Below are positions 47,674-56,690 of a stretch of 64,000 nucleotides of DNA, in pieces; the first letter of the stretch is position 1; each line of letters opens with the position of its first letter. Under the pieces are notes generated by a model. That model made no database searches, was not told the origin of the DNA, and saw only the letters and a program-made list of their open reading frames with translations. Source of the DNA: Streptococcus sp. GTDB taxonomy: Bacteria; Bacillota; Bacilli; Lactobacillales; Streptococcaceae. The stretch covers positions 62,001 to 126,000 of the forward strand of contig JAUMZQ010000001.1 in the NCBI GenBank assembly GCA_030528055.1, read 5' to 3'. Both the position numbers and the translations under genes were made by a program.

Positions 47674-48009
47674 ATGGGGAAATTTTATAATTTAGATGAT
47701 GAAACGAGAGAATTCGCACAAAAGAAAGTTAAATTTTGCTTGGTTATTTATGATATTGTCAGTAATAAAAGGAGACTAAAACTTTCAAAATTGCTAGAAG
47801 GATATGGAGTAAGAGTACAGCGATCTTGTTTTGAGATTAATTTGGAACAAGCTTATTATAAGCAGTTGGTGGCTGAACTGGAAAAGTTTTATAGTCAGGA
47901 AGAAGGCGATAATATTATCCTATATACTGGTCACAAAGAAGAGAAAATTACCTTTCAAGCTTATTCTGAGGAAGACTCTGACCTAGTTGGCGATTTTCTG
48001 TTTTTTTAG
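47674..48009 (+). CDS. cas2: Type III-A Cas2
   Basis: 111 residues with FCLVIYDIVSNKRRLKLSKLLEGYG, the Cas2 first strand with its conserved Asp, and an acidic C-terminus. It pairs with the upstream Cas1. It ends about 100 bases before the CRISPR array. Confidence 0.94.
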   Translation: MGKFYNLDDETREFAQKKVKFCLVIYDIVSNKRRLKLSKLLEGYGVRVQRSCFEINLEQAYYKQLVAELEKFYSQEEGDNIILYTGHKEEKITFQAYSEEDSDLVGDFLFF

Positions 48010-48030
48010 CTAGATAAAATAGTACAAACG

Positions 48031-48113
48031 TGATATAATTGTAGATGTATATAGTTGGAGTGGCTATCTACCTATATATAGTGGTTTGTTTTCATACAAC
48101 CACAAAATATGGG
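48031..48113 (+). promoter_or_regulatory. Type III-A CRISPR leader with extended -10 promoter
   Basis: TGATATAAT (48031-48039) is an extended -10, predicted start near 48046; no strong -35. The roughly 68 bases before the first repeat form the leader. Confidence 0.6.
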
Positions 48114-48790
48114 ATATTAAACCTACTTATCCTCGAGAGGGGACGGAAACTTATTAAGTTGTAACATTGGTTTATGGTTATTCATATTAAACCTACTTAT
48201 CCTCGAGAGGGGACGGAAACTTTAAGTTCGTGTGTGTTTTATCAAAATTATCTAATATTAAACCTACTTATCCTCGAGAGGGGACGGAAACTATCTGGGT
48301 CTTTGCTAAGATACTTAATAGTACCATATTAAACCTACTTATCCTCGAGAGGGGACGGAAACGTACAGTCTCCAGATATTCAAGTGCTTCTTTTTCATAT
48401 TAAACCTACTTATCCTCGAGAGGGGACGGAAACCATATCGTTCTCTTCAATATGGTCATAAATTCTTATATTAAACCTACTTATCCTCGAGAGGGGACGG
48501 AAACTATAGGTTACCTTGCATACCATATACATAGTCATATATTAAACCTACTTATCCTCGAGAGGGGACGGAAACTATCCTAAAAAAATTACTCTTTGTT
48601 TCATAAAGTATATTAAACCTACGTATCCTCGGGAGGGGACGGAAACGTGTCTATGTAACACAAATTTCCTTCCCAGAAGTCAATATTAAACCTACGTATC
48701 CTCGAGAGGGGACGGAAACTGTTCTGGATGCTCTTTAGACCATGTAGGAACATATATTCAACCTACTTATCCTCGAGAGGGGACGGAAAT
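48114..48790 (+). CRISPR. Type III-A CRISPR array, 10 repeats and 9 spacers
   Basis: 37-bp repeat (48114-48150; begins ATATTAAACCTACTTATCC, ends GGGGACGGAAAC), related to the S. thermophilus type III-A repeat and ending in the ACGGAAAC 5' crRNA tag. Spacers are 33, 34, 34, 34, 34, 34, 34, 36 and 34 bp. Repeats 8 (48610-48646) and 9 (48683-48719) have CTACGTATCC instead of CTACTTATCC, and repeat 8 also CGGGAG for CGAGAG. The tenth (48754-48790) has ATATTCAACC and ends in AAT. The variation rises towards the distal end. Confidence 0.97.
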
Positions 48791-49054
48791 CAAACTATAA
48801 AAAATATGAAAAAGTTATCCACCGTAATTATCCAATCGGTGATTTATCAAATCTATATATTCAACTAAATAGGACATTCAATTAAAAAGGGAGAGTGATT
48901 GAATATGTGTACACAGATATTGATTCGTGGAGCACCTAGCTACAGGAAATCAAAATAAATTCAAAAAATATGAAAAAGAAACAGGAAAAATCATTTAAAA
49001 ATGATCCAGTTTCAATCTGAACATCACAATATTTCGTAACAGAAAGGACTTTAT
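48791..49054 (+). other. Gap between the type III array and the flotillin gene
   Basis: 264 bases. It contains an imperfect direct repeat (48785-48814 and 48945-48978; GGAAATCAAA...AAAAAATATGAAAAAG), a 17-codon ORF (48905-48958, MCTQILIRGAPSYRKSK) behind GGGAGAG, and an imperfect hairpin (48978-49013, GAAACAGG / CCAGTTTC with inner ATCATT / AATGAT). No known gene is recognised; it may be a remnant of an insertion or deletion. Confidence 0.45.
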
Positions 49055-50527
49055 ATGTTATCTTTACCTCTAATTATTATCATTGTCGTAGTTGTCGCTA
49101 TTCTAATCTTTTTTGCAGCAGGTTTTGTATCTGCATCTCCGGGCGAAATCAAAGTTATTTCAGGTCCGGGAGGGCAACGTGTCATCCATGGTAAAACAGG
49201 TTGGAAAATTCCAATCCTCGAACGTGTGGACTCAATGACTGCCGGTATGATTTCAGTTGACGCACGAACATCTGATTATGTACCAACAAATGACTACATC
49301 AATGTCAAAGTTGATGCAGCTGTTAAAGTCAAAATTGGTACTGACCGTCCAGAGCTATTTAAAGCAGCAACAAGAAACTTTTTATACAAAACATCTGAAG
49401 AAATTGCTGATGAAGTTCGTGATACTCTTGAAGGTCACTTACGTGCGATTATCGGTCAAATGAAATTGTCTCAAATCGTTACTGACCGTGTATCGTTCTC
49501 AGAAAAAGTACAAGAAAACGCAACCAAAGACTTAGAAGAAATGGGTCTTGAAATTGTAGCCTTTAATATTCAAGGTCTGATTGATGACAAGGGAGTCATT
49601 GAAAACCTTGGTATTGACAATACTGAACAAATTCGTAAAGATGCTGCAAAAGCTAAATCAAAGGCACAACAAGAAATCGCTCAACAACAAGCAGAATCAG
49701 ATAGATTATCTAATGATGCTCGCATTGCAGCAGATCTTGAAATTGCTCAAAAACAAAACGAACTTGCTAAATGTCAAGCTGCATTAAAAACTGAAGCTGA
49801 CACTGAACGAGCAAAAGCCGATGCTGCCTACGCCATTCAACAAGAAATCCAACGGAAAGAAATTGAAAGACAAACAGCAGAAGCAAACATTGTTAAGCAA
49901 GAAAAAGAAGCGGAAGTTAAGGAACGTGAAGTTCGTGTAACGGAACAAACTCTTGCTGCCGAAATCAAAGCCAAAGCTGACGCTGAAAAATACGCTATCG
50001 AAAAACAAGCCGAAGCTGAACTATCTCGTCGTCAACGAAATGCTGAAGCCGAACTCTTCGAAACACAAAAAGAAGCCGACGCTCAAAAAGCAAAAGCCGA
50101 AGCTCAACGTATTACAGCTGAACAAGAGGCTCTTGGTATTGAAGCTAAAGGTAAAGCCGAAGCGGACGCTATTCGTTTGAAACTTGAAGCCGAAGCTATT
50201 GGTCTAGATAAAAAAGCCGAAGCTATGAAGAAATATGGTGAAGCAGCCATCACAGAAATGCTTGTTAATGCACTTCCAAAAATTGCCGAAGCAATCGCAG
50301 CGCCTCTTACTAACGTTGACTCTATTACCATGTACGGTGAAGGAAATTCAGGTAAAATGGTGGGTGACCTCATGACAACCATGAATCAAGTAACCGAAGG
50401 TATGGGACTAAACGTGCGTGACCTTATCACTGCCACCCTTACTGGACGTGCTGAAGGAAATGCTATTGGTCAACAATTAGCTGAAACAAAAGAAGTTTCT
50501 ACAAAAGACGCTCCTAGCAAACAGTAA
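49055..50527 (+). CDS. Flotillin-like SPFH-domain membrane protein
   Basis: 490 residues. An N-terminal hydrophobic hairpin/anchor (about 3-25) precedes an SPFH/Band-7 domain (about 30-200, EIKVISGPGGQRVIHGKTGWKIP region). A long Ala/Glu/Lys/Gln-rich coiled coil follows (about 210-400), then a C-terminal oligomerisation region (EAMKKYGEAAITEMLVNALPKIAEAIAAPL). This is the FloT/YuaG layout: scaffold proteins of membrane microdomains. It separates the type III array from the csm operon and has its own terminator, with more GC-rich codons than the csm genes. RBS GAAAGGAC. Confidence 0.92.
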   Translation: MLSLPLIIIIVVVVAILIFFAAGFVSASPGEIKVISGPGGQRVIHGKTGWKIPILERVDSMTAGMISVDARTSDYVPTNDYINVKVDAAVKVKIGTDRPELFKAATRNFLYKTSEEIADEVRDTLEGHLRAIIGQMKLSQIVTDRVSFSEKVQENATKDLEEMGLEIVAFNIQGLIDDKGVIENLGIDNTEQIRKDAAKAKSKAQQEIAQQQAESDRLSNDARIAADLEIAQKQNELAKCQAALKTEADTERAKADAAYAIQQEIQRKEIERQTAEANIVKQEKEAEVKEREVRVTEQTLAAEIKAKADAEKYAIEKQAEAELSRRQRNAEAELFETQKEADAQKAKAEAQRITAEQEALGIEAKGKAEADAIRLKLEAEAIGLDKKAEAMKKYGEAAITEMLVNALPKIAEAIAAPLTNVDSITMYGEGNSGKMVGDLMTTMNQVTEGMGLNVRDLITATLTGRAEGNAIGQQLAETKEVSTKDAPSKQ

Positions 50528-50583
50528 GATGAATTGATTACGACAGGTCTTTTATGAGACTTACTTGTCTTAGAGAAAAGCAT

Positions 50584-50620
50584 AAAATAAGACTAACTTG
50601 CCAAGGTTAGTCTTATTTTT
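50584..50620 (+). terminator. Intrinsic terminator after the flotillin gene
   Basis: AAAATAAGACTAAC pairs with GGTTAGTCTTATTTT, followed by T residues. Confidence 0.88.
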
Positions 50621-50644
50621 AATTGATAATTACATTTAAAAATA

Positions 50645-50673
50645 TTGACAACATTTTCTATAAATGTTATAAT
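50645..50673 (+). promoter_or_regulatory. Promoter of the cas6-csm operon
   Basis: Consensus TTGACA (50645-50650), 17-bp spacer, TATAAT (50668-50673). Predicted start near 50680, leader about 107 bases. Confidence 0.85.
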
Positions 50674-50713
50674 ATGCTTGTTGAGACTTGCTGTCGTGAT
50701 ATATAGAAAGGAG

Positions 50714-50763
50714 ACCTGTTAAAAGTTCTGATGATATAATCTAACTTTTCAGGTGTCTTTTTT
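50714..50763 (+). terminator. Terminator-like hairpin in the cas6-csm leader (possible attenuator)
   Basis: ACCTG-TT-AAAAGTT (50714-50727) pairs with AACTTTT-CAGGT (50743-50754) around a 15-nt loop and is followed by GTCTTTTTT. It lies between the operon promoter and cas6. Confidence 0.6.
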
Positions 50764-50786
50764 CATACAAAAAGAAAGGGAGAAAT

Positions 50787-51521
50787 GTGAAAAAAGTTCA
50801 GTTACATCTAACTAAAACGGTATTAACGGATAATGAATTGATCAGCAAATTGCAAGGTTTTCTAATGGAGGAAATTGCTAGCGAATATGCGGGCATTCTC
50901 CATCAACAAGAAACCAATCCCTACTCTACAAATTTAATTTCTGATCAAAATGAGAGTGTTTGGACAGTTAATCTATTGACAAACGAAGCAGAGGAGCATA
51001 TACTGCCAAAACTGATGTCACTAGAAAAAATTGATTTGAAAAGTTTTTCAAATACGATTGTTGTCAAACATGTAACCATGCAAACTCTCTCTCAAGAACA
51101 TCTACTGGAAATTTTCCAAAGCAATGAAGAATCACATCTGATTCATCTAACATTCTATACTCCAACAACTTTTAAAAGTCAAGGGAGCTATGCTCTTTTT
51201 CCAGATACGCGTCTCATTTTTCAAAGTTTGATGCAAAAATATACACGATTAGTTGAACAAAAAGATGAGATTGAAGAGGAAACACTTATCTTTTTAGCGG
51301 AACATAGCCGTATTAGTAGTTATCAGTTGAAAAGTTATTATTTTTCTGTCCATAGGAAAAAATTTCCTGCTTTTAAAGGTAGAATTACAATAAAAATAAG
51401 TGGTCCAGCAACATTAAAAGCCTATGCCAACATGCTGTTAAAGTTTGGAGAATACTCAGGTATTGGCATAAAATGCAGTCTAGGAATGGGAGGGATGAGA
51501 ATTGAAGAAAGAAAAACTTGA
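50787..51521 (+). CDS. cas6: CRISPR pre-crRNA endonuclease Cas6
   Basis: 244 residues, RAMP-fold Cas6 with the C-terminal Gly-rich loop GEYSGIGIKCSLGMGG. It cuts the type III pre-crRNA within the repeat to leave the ACGGAAAC 5' tag. The start (GTG at 50787) follows AAGAAAGGGAGAAAT. It overlaps csm1 by 20 bases; first gene of the effector operon. Confidence 0.93.
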   Translation: MKKVQLHLTKTVLTDNELISKLQGFLMEEIASEYAGILHQQETNPYSTNLISDQNESVWTVNLLTNEAEEHILPKLMSLEKIDLKSFSNTIVVKHVTMQTLSQEHLLEIFQSNEESHLIHLTFYTPTTFKSQGSYALFPDTRLIFQSLMQKYTRLVEQKDEIEEETLIFLAEHSRISSYQLKSYYFSVHRKKFPAFKGRITIKISGPATLKAYANMLLKFGEYSGIGIKCSLGMGGMRIEERKT

Positions 51522-53745
51522 TATCATTTACGGCGTTTTGTTTTGTAGTCTAGGTCAGCTGATTGCAAGAGCAGAAGAGAGAGCAACAGGGACACTAGAG
51601 GAAGGACAAGAATGGATTCAACGCGAGTCAGTTCAATGGTCTGGGTTTAGTCAGGGATATGATAAAGAAAAAGTAAAACAAATTATTAACCTATCCGATA
51701 AAATAACGTGCAGTTCCTATAAAGGGACGGAAGCATTTGTTACTAATCAGTTTAAGCCTCAAGCAGATATTTTTAATGCTTTTGGAGAGTCTAAGGGAAA
51801 TAGATATTATGATTTTGGAATCCAACCAGATAACCAGTCTTTAAATCTGTCAAAGTCAGAATACAAAAAAATCGACTCAACTGATTACAAGAAACTTTTA
51901 GACAATTTAGCAAGTGAATTGAAAGAGTATTCTTTTACTGAAAAGAATCTATCTACTTTACTGAATATTTTGGACAAAAACTTAGGTTATGTTCCCTTAG
52001 CACCAGATAATAATCAGCTAGAAGATTTATCCATTGCCGAATATATCCGTCTGACAGCTGGCTTTGCGACGACTATTTTTGATTTTATAGAGGATAAAGA
52101 AATGTCATTAGATGATATTGATTCTCTCTCTACTGAAAAAATTTTTCTTCTAAGTAGTTTTGATTTATCAGGAATTCAAGATTTTATTTATAATATTGCA
52201 ACTAGCGGAGCAGCTAAGCAACTAAAAGCTCGTAGTCTTTATTTAGATTTTATGAGTGAGTATGTTGTGGATAGTCTTCTGGAGGAGTTGGATTTATCTC
52301 GTGTTAATTGTCTATATGTTGGTGGAGGTCATGCCTACTTTGTTTTACCGAATAATCAAAATACACTAACTAAATTAAAAGAATTCGAAGAAACATTTAA
52401 TCAATTTTTACTAGATTATTTTCAAACAGGATTGTATATTGCTTTTGGTTGGCATGAATTTTCAATGTCTGAAATCATTAGAGATGGTCAGATATCTTTA
52501 GAGACATATTTGAAAAATTACCGTGATATTTATCAAGGATGTAGCCGAATGATTTCTGATAAAAAACTCTCACGTTATAATGCAGCTACTTTAATAAATT
52601 TGAATAAAGGAGGCAGAAGTTCAGATAGGGAGTGTGAAATTTGTCATTCTGTTGAACGGCTAGAAAATGTAAGTAATGGAGAAGATAATACTTATCTATG
52701 CCATATTTGTAACGAACTCAGACAATTTTCTAAGAAAATAAATAGTAATTATTTTCAAGTGATTCATAACGATTCAAAAGGACTTCCAATTGGTCCAAAT
52801 GCAGTTTTAAAACCAGTAACAGATGAGACAGAATTGAATAAAGCAGCCAAACTCTATATTAAAAATAAGTGGCATGCAAAAGAAAATGCAGTTCCTGTAT
52901 TTGTTGGAGATTATCAATATGCAGAAATACATGAGTATGCTAATTTGTCAAAAAATGAACAAGGATTTGGGATTTCTCGTTTGGCAGTTGTTCGATTAGA
53001 TGTTGATGATTTGGGTGCTGCATTTATGGCTGGTTTTTCTTACCAAAAGGATGATGATTATAGTTACAATACTTTTTTAAGAACAGCTATGTTTTCTAGG
53101 CAAATGAGTTTATTTTTTAAATTTTATATTCATAGCTTTGCAAAGGATAAAAAGATAACGATAATTTATGCTGGAGGAGATGATGTGTTTGCTATTGGTT
53201 CTTGGCAAGACATTATCACTTTTACCATAGAATTGAGAGAAAATTTTGTTCTTTGGACAGATAAAAAATTAACCTTATCTGCTGGTATAGGTTTGTTTTC
53301 GGACAAGACACCAATTAGTTTAATGGCCAATTATACGGGAAAACTAGAGGAGTCTGCCAAAAATAATAAAAAAGACAGTGTGACTTTTTTTGAAGAAAAA
53401 TATATTTTTAAATTTGACCAATTTATTCAACGGATTTATAATGAGAAATTGATTGAAATTCGGAGATATTTTAATTCGCAAGATGAACGTGGAAAAGTAT
53501 TTATCTATCATTTGCTAGAATTGATTCAAAATGATAGGATTCAAGACGATAGTAAGATAAATATAAATACTGCACGATTGGCTTACTATCTTGCACGATT
53601 GGAAGATCTATCGTCTGATGAACAGAAGGAGAAGTTTAGACATTTTAAAACTTTGTTTTTTAAATGGTATACTACTGATTCAAATAGTAGAAAAGAAGTA
53701 GAACTTGCTCTATTACTATATTTGTATGAAATTAGAAAGGACTAA
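51502..53745 (+). CDS. csm1: Type III-A Cas10/Csm1 with degenerate HD domain
   Basis: 747 residues. Palm 2 has the cyclase motif YAGGDDVFAIG intact (about residue 550-560), Palm 1 contains SSFDLSGIQDFIYNIATSGAA, and a zinc ribbon CEICHSVERL...CHIC is present. In the N-terminal HD nuclease domain the His15-Asp16 pair of S. thermophilus Csm1 is replaced by Cys15-Ser16 (VLFCSLGQ), and later HD-domain histidines are also missing. Start is TTG behind GGGAGGG inside cas6. It should make cyclic oligoadenylates but probably not cut DNA. Confidence 0.95.
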   Translation: MKKEKLDIIYGVLFCSLGQLIARAEERATGTLEEGQEWIQRESVQWSGFSQGYDKEKVKQIINLSDKITCSSYKGTEAFVTNQFKPQADIFNAFGESKGNRYYDFGIQPDNQSLNLSKSEYKKIDSTDYKKLLDNLASELKEYSFTEKNLSTLLNILDKNLGYVPLAPDNNQLEDLSIAEYIRLTAGFATTIFDFIEDKEMSLDDIDSLSTEKIFLLSSFDLSGIQDFIYNIATSGAAKQLKARSLYLDFMSEYVVDSLLEELDLSRVNCLYVGGGHAYFVLPNNQNTLTKLKEFEETFNQFLLDYFQTGLYIAFGWHEFSMSEIIRDGQISLETYLKNYRDIYQGCSRMISDKKLSRYNAATLINLNKGGRSSDRECEICHSVERLENVSNGEDNTYLCHICNELRQFSKKINSNYFQVIHNDSKGLPIGPNAVLKPVTDETELNKAAKLYIKNKWHAKENAVPVFVGDYQYAEIHEYANLSKNEQGFGISRLAVVRLDVDDLGAAFMAGFSYQKDDDYSYNTFLRTAMFSRQMSLFFKFYIHSFAKDKKITIIYAGGDDVFAIGSWQDIITFTIELRENFVLWTDKKLTLSAGIGLFSDKTPISLMANYTGKLEESAKNNKKDSVTFFEEKYIFKFDQFIQRIYNEKLIEIRRYFNSQDERGKVFIYHLLELIQNDRIQDDSKININTARLAYYLARLEDLSSDEQKEKFRHFKTLFFKWYTTDSNSRKEVELALLLYLYEIRKD

Positions 53746-53748
53746 GAA

Positions 53749-54102
53749 ATGGTAATTTTGACAGATGAAAACTATGTTGATAAAGCAGAAGAAGTAATGA
53801 AAAATAGAGAAAATTTTAGTAAATTAACAACTAGTAAAATTAGAAATTTATTAAAGTTAACCAGCACACTATATGATGAAAGTAATGTAAAAGAGTATTC
53901 GGAATTAAAAGATAAAATTGCCTATCTTAGAGTTCAATTTGTCTATCAAGCAGGCAGAGATGATGCAGTTAAAAGATTAGTAGAAAAAGCAACTATCTTG
54001 GAAGCACTTAAGGAAATACAGGAAAAAGATAGTTTGCAACGGTTTTGTCGATATATGGAAGCATTGGTAGCTTATTTTAAATTTTATGGAGGAAAAGATT
54101 AA
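53749..54102 (+). CDS. csm2: Type III-A small subunit Csm2
   Basis: 117 residues, all-helical. LRVQFVYQAGRDDAVKRL and the C-terminus LQRFCRYMEALVAYFKFYGG are strongly conserved in Csm2. It lines the belly of the Csm complex and contacts target RNA. It starts 3 bases after csm1; an AATGG overlap region links it to csm3. Confidence 0.95.
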   Translation: MVILTDENYVDKAEEVMKNRENFSKLTTSKIRNLLKLTSTLYDESNVKEYSELKDKIAYLRVQFVYQAGRDDAVKRLVEKATILEALKEIQEKDSLQRFCRYMEALVAYFKFYGGKD

Positions 54103-54764
54103 TGGCATACACAAAAGTAAAAATTTCAGCTACAATTCGTTTGGAAACAGGTCTGCATATAGGGACAAGTAATGCCTTTGCAGCTATTGGAGCAACTGAT
54201 TCTCCAGTTATAAAAGATCCGATAACACATTTTCCTATCATTCCAGGTTCTAGTATTAAAGGGAAAATGAGAACCTTACTAGCTAGAGTCTATAATACGA
54301 CAATTGACAAATTGCTTGAAGATGATGGAGACATTTTAAGCCGTTTATTTGGGAATCATAATGATAAAAAGTATAAAATGGGTCGACTTATTTTTCGAGA
54401 TTCTTTTTTGATTAATGCATTGGAATTGGACAAAAAGGGTGCACGTAGCTACACAGAAATTAAATTTGAAAACACGATTGACCGAATTACTGCTAAAGCA
54501 ACTCCACGCCAGATTGAACGTATGATTCGAGACAGTCAATTTTCTTTTGAAATGATTTATGAGATTGCTGATATTCCAGAAGAAGAAATTACAGAAGATA
54601 TCAAAGTAATTAATGAAGGGTTAAAACTTTTGGAATTAGATTATCTTGGAGGGTCAGGAAGTCGTGGTTATGGAAAGATTGTTTTTGAAAATCTGAATGC
54701 TGAAACCGTTTTTGGTAATTATGATGTTAGTCAGTTAAATCGTTTGTTGCAATCGGAGGTCTAA
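54102..54764 (+). CDS. csm3: Type III-A backbone subunit and target RNase Csm3
   Basis: 220 residues, as in S. thermophilus. RAMP fold; catalytic Asp33 (AIGATDSPVIKDP) is intact, as are IPGSSIKGKMRTLL and GGSGSRGYGKI. Multiple copies form the filament and cleave bound target RNA every 6 nt. Overlaps the csm2 stop by one base. Confidence 0.96.
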   Translation: MAYTKVKISATIRLETGLHIGTSNAFAAIGATDSPVIKDPITHFPIIPGSSIKGKMRTLLARVYNTTIDKLLEDDGDILSRLFGNHNDKKYKMGRLIFRDSFLINALELDKKGARSYTEIKFENTIDRITAKATPRQIERMIRDSQFSFEMIYEIADIPEEEITEDIKVINEGLKLLELDYLGGSGSRGYGKIVFENLNAETVFGNYDVSQLNRLLQSEV

Positions 54765-54765
54765 T

Positions 54766-55665
54766 ATGGCCTATAAAATGTATATTATGGACTTTTGTTC
54801 AACTCATTTTGGTACAGGGAAATTAGATACGGCAAGTATTGTCTTTTCTGCTGACCGCTTGTTTTCTGCCTTAGTGTTAGAGGCAATCAAGATGAATAAA
54901 TTGGAAGAATTTCTTGAAATAGCTTACCAGGATGATTTTGTCTTAACAGATGCCTTCCCTTTTAAAGAGATTCCTTATCTTCCTAAACCGATAGGTTATC
55001 CTAAGCCAGAGAAACTATCTTCAAATTTAAACGTGGTAGAAGTTCGTCAACAAGCAAAAAAATCAAAAAAATTAAACTATATTGACTTTAAAAGTATCTC
55101 AACTTTTCTAGATGGAAAAATTTTTGACAGTGTTTCTTTTGGAAAGTTTGATATCGTAACGAAAAATCAACCTTTTAAAGATGGAAATTTATTTCAAATT
55201 GGAACAATCACCTATGAGAAAACCGCTTCATTATACGTAATTGCAAATCAGTCAGAATTATTTGATACCTTGATGTATAGTCTCCAATTTTCAGGAATTG
55301 GTGGGAAGCGTAGTAGTGGTTATGGCCGTTTTACTTTGGAAATTAACGAAATTCCAAAAGATTTAGAAAGTCACCTGACTCTTTCAAGTGATGATAAAGT
55401 GATGGCTTTGACTACCTGTTTACCACAAGATGAAGAATTAGAAATTGCTATGAAAGACAGTCGGTATCTTTTATTAAAATTTAGTGGTTTTTCTTTTAGT
55501 AATAGTCGAAAAGAAAATTTTCGTAAGCAAAATTTATACAAATTTAAGTCTGGTTCTACTTTTTCGAAAACTTTTAAAGGACAAATCGTTGATATTCGTC
55601 CAAGTGATTTTCCGCATCCTGTATTGAATTTTGCAAAGCCCCTTTTCTATAAGTTGGAGGTTTAG
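54766..55665 (+). CDS. csm4: Type III-A crRNA 5'-tag-binding subunit Csm4
   Basis: 299 residues, RAMP fold, the normal length. SIVFSADRLFSALVLEA near the N-terminus, FSGIGGKRSSGYGRF (Gly-rich loop) and the C-terminal HPVLNFAKPLFYKLEV are family-typical. It caps the complex next to Cas10. RBS CGGAGGT. Confidence 0.94.
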   Translation: MAYKMYIMDFCSTHFGTGKLDTASIVFSADRLFSALVLEAIKMNKLEEFLEIAYQDDFVLTDAFPFKEIPYLPKPIGYPKPEKLSSNLNVVEVRQQAKKSKKLNYIDFKSISTFLDGKIFDSVSFGKFDIVTKNQPFKDGNLFQIGTITYEKTASLYVIANQSELFDTLMYSLQFSGIGGKRSSGYGRFTLEINEIPKDLESHLTLSSDDKVMALTTCLPQDEELEIAMKDSRYLLLKFSGFSFSNSRKENFRKQNLYKFKSGSTFSKTFKGQIVDIRPSDFPHPVLNFAKPLFYKLEV

Positions 55666-55667
55666 AT

Positions 55668-56690
55668 ATGAAAAATGAATATAGAGTTTTCAAGCTAACT
55701 CTTCGTACTCTGGCTCCAGTTCATATAGGAAGTGGAAAAGAATACACTTCAAGAGAATTTATTTATGAAAATAATTGCTTTTATTTTCCAGATATGGGAA
55801 AATTATATGCTTATATGCTGGAGACAAAATTCGATAAAAAATTTGAAGAATTTTTACAAAATAAAGCTATAAGAAGTACAAATAATCGTCTCATTTCATT
55901 CTTACAAGGAAATAACATTAAAAATAGAGAGTTTGGTGGTTACAAAATCAAAGAGAGTGGTTTTGAGAGTGATAAATTGCCAAAGGGTAATTTAGGAGTT
56001 GTACTGCAGTTTATGAGAGATGGTTTTGGTCTTCCATATATTCCGGGAAGTTCTTTAAAAGGAGCTATTCGTACAATTTTAATGAATAGCAATCCAAAAT
56101 GGTCAAACAAAACATTTTTCAAAAAAGTTCAAAATCCAAGAATTGGCTATATAGAAAATAAAGACATCATTCCTTGGGGGGCATCGAAAGAAAAAGATAT
56201 TCCGTTTGACGATATCTTTAATGCGATACATGTTTCTGATAGTAGCATAATCGATGAAAGCAACTTAGTTCTTGTTCAAAAGTGGGATTTATCTTCTAAA
56301 GAAAATAGTATCCCAAAAGCACTTCCTGTATATAGGGAATCTTTGGCTCCTATGACTGTAATTGATTTTACAATAACAACTACAACAAAATTTGCAGGAG
56401 AATTAATCGAAGGACTAGGCAATGATGCACAATCTTTTTATAAAGATTTTAAAAACTTCTTTTTAAGTGAATTTCCTAACCAGTATATTCAAAATAATAT
56501 TCAATATCCAATTTATCTGGGTGCGGGTAGCGGTGCATGGACTAAGACTATTTTTAAACAAGCCAATGGAAAGCTTCAAAAACAGTACAAGAATAGTAGA
56601 ACGAAAATGGTTAGAAAAGGAACTTTGAAATTAACTAAATTTCATAATAAAAAATATAGAACAAAAAGGGGAAATCAGGGAGTTAATTAA
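55668..56690 (+). CDS. csm5: Type III-A subunit Csm5, C-terminally frameshifted
   Basis: 340 residues as read. RAMP fold: LTLRTLAPVHIGSGKEYTSREF at the N-terminus and LPYIPGSSLKGAIRTILM. The last residues after about 326 (FHNKKYRTKRGNQGVN) do not look like Csm5. One surplus A in the A6 run 56649-56654 explains this: with A5 the frame continues to ...YEMGKANFIIKEIES and stops at 56752-56754, overlapping csm6 as ATGA and giving about 361 residues, near the 357 of S. thermophilus Csm5. Csm5 binds the crRNA 3' side and aids maturation. Real mutation and homopolymer sequencing error are both possible. Confidence 0.9.
   Translation: MKNEYRVFKLTLRTLAPVHIGSGKEYTSREFIYENNCFYFPDMGKLYAYMLETKFDKKFEEFLQNKAIRSTNNRLISFLQGNNIKNREFGGYKIKESGFESDKLPKGNLGVVLQFMRDGFGLPYIPGSSLKGAIRTILMNSNPKWSNKTFFKKVQNPRIGYIENKDIIPWGASKEKDIPFDDIFNAIHVSDSSIIDESNLVLVQKWDLSSKENSIPKALPVYRESLAPMTVIDFTITTTTKFAGELIEGLGNDAQSFYKDFKNFFLSEFPNQYIQNNIQYPIYLGAGSGAWTKTIFKQANGKLQKQYKNSRTKMVRKGTLKLTKFHNKKYRTKRGNQGVN

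Noticed and set aside
49784..50382. Open frames in other frames across the flotillin coiled coil
   Set aside because: Repetitive GAA/GCT/AAA codons leave the other frames and strand open; they are shadows of the real gene.
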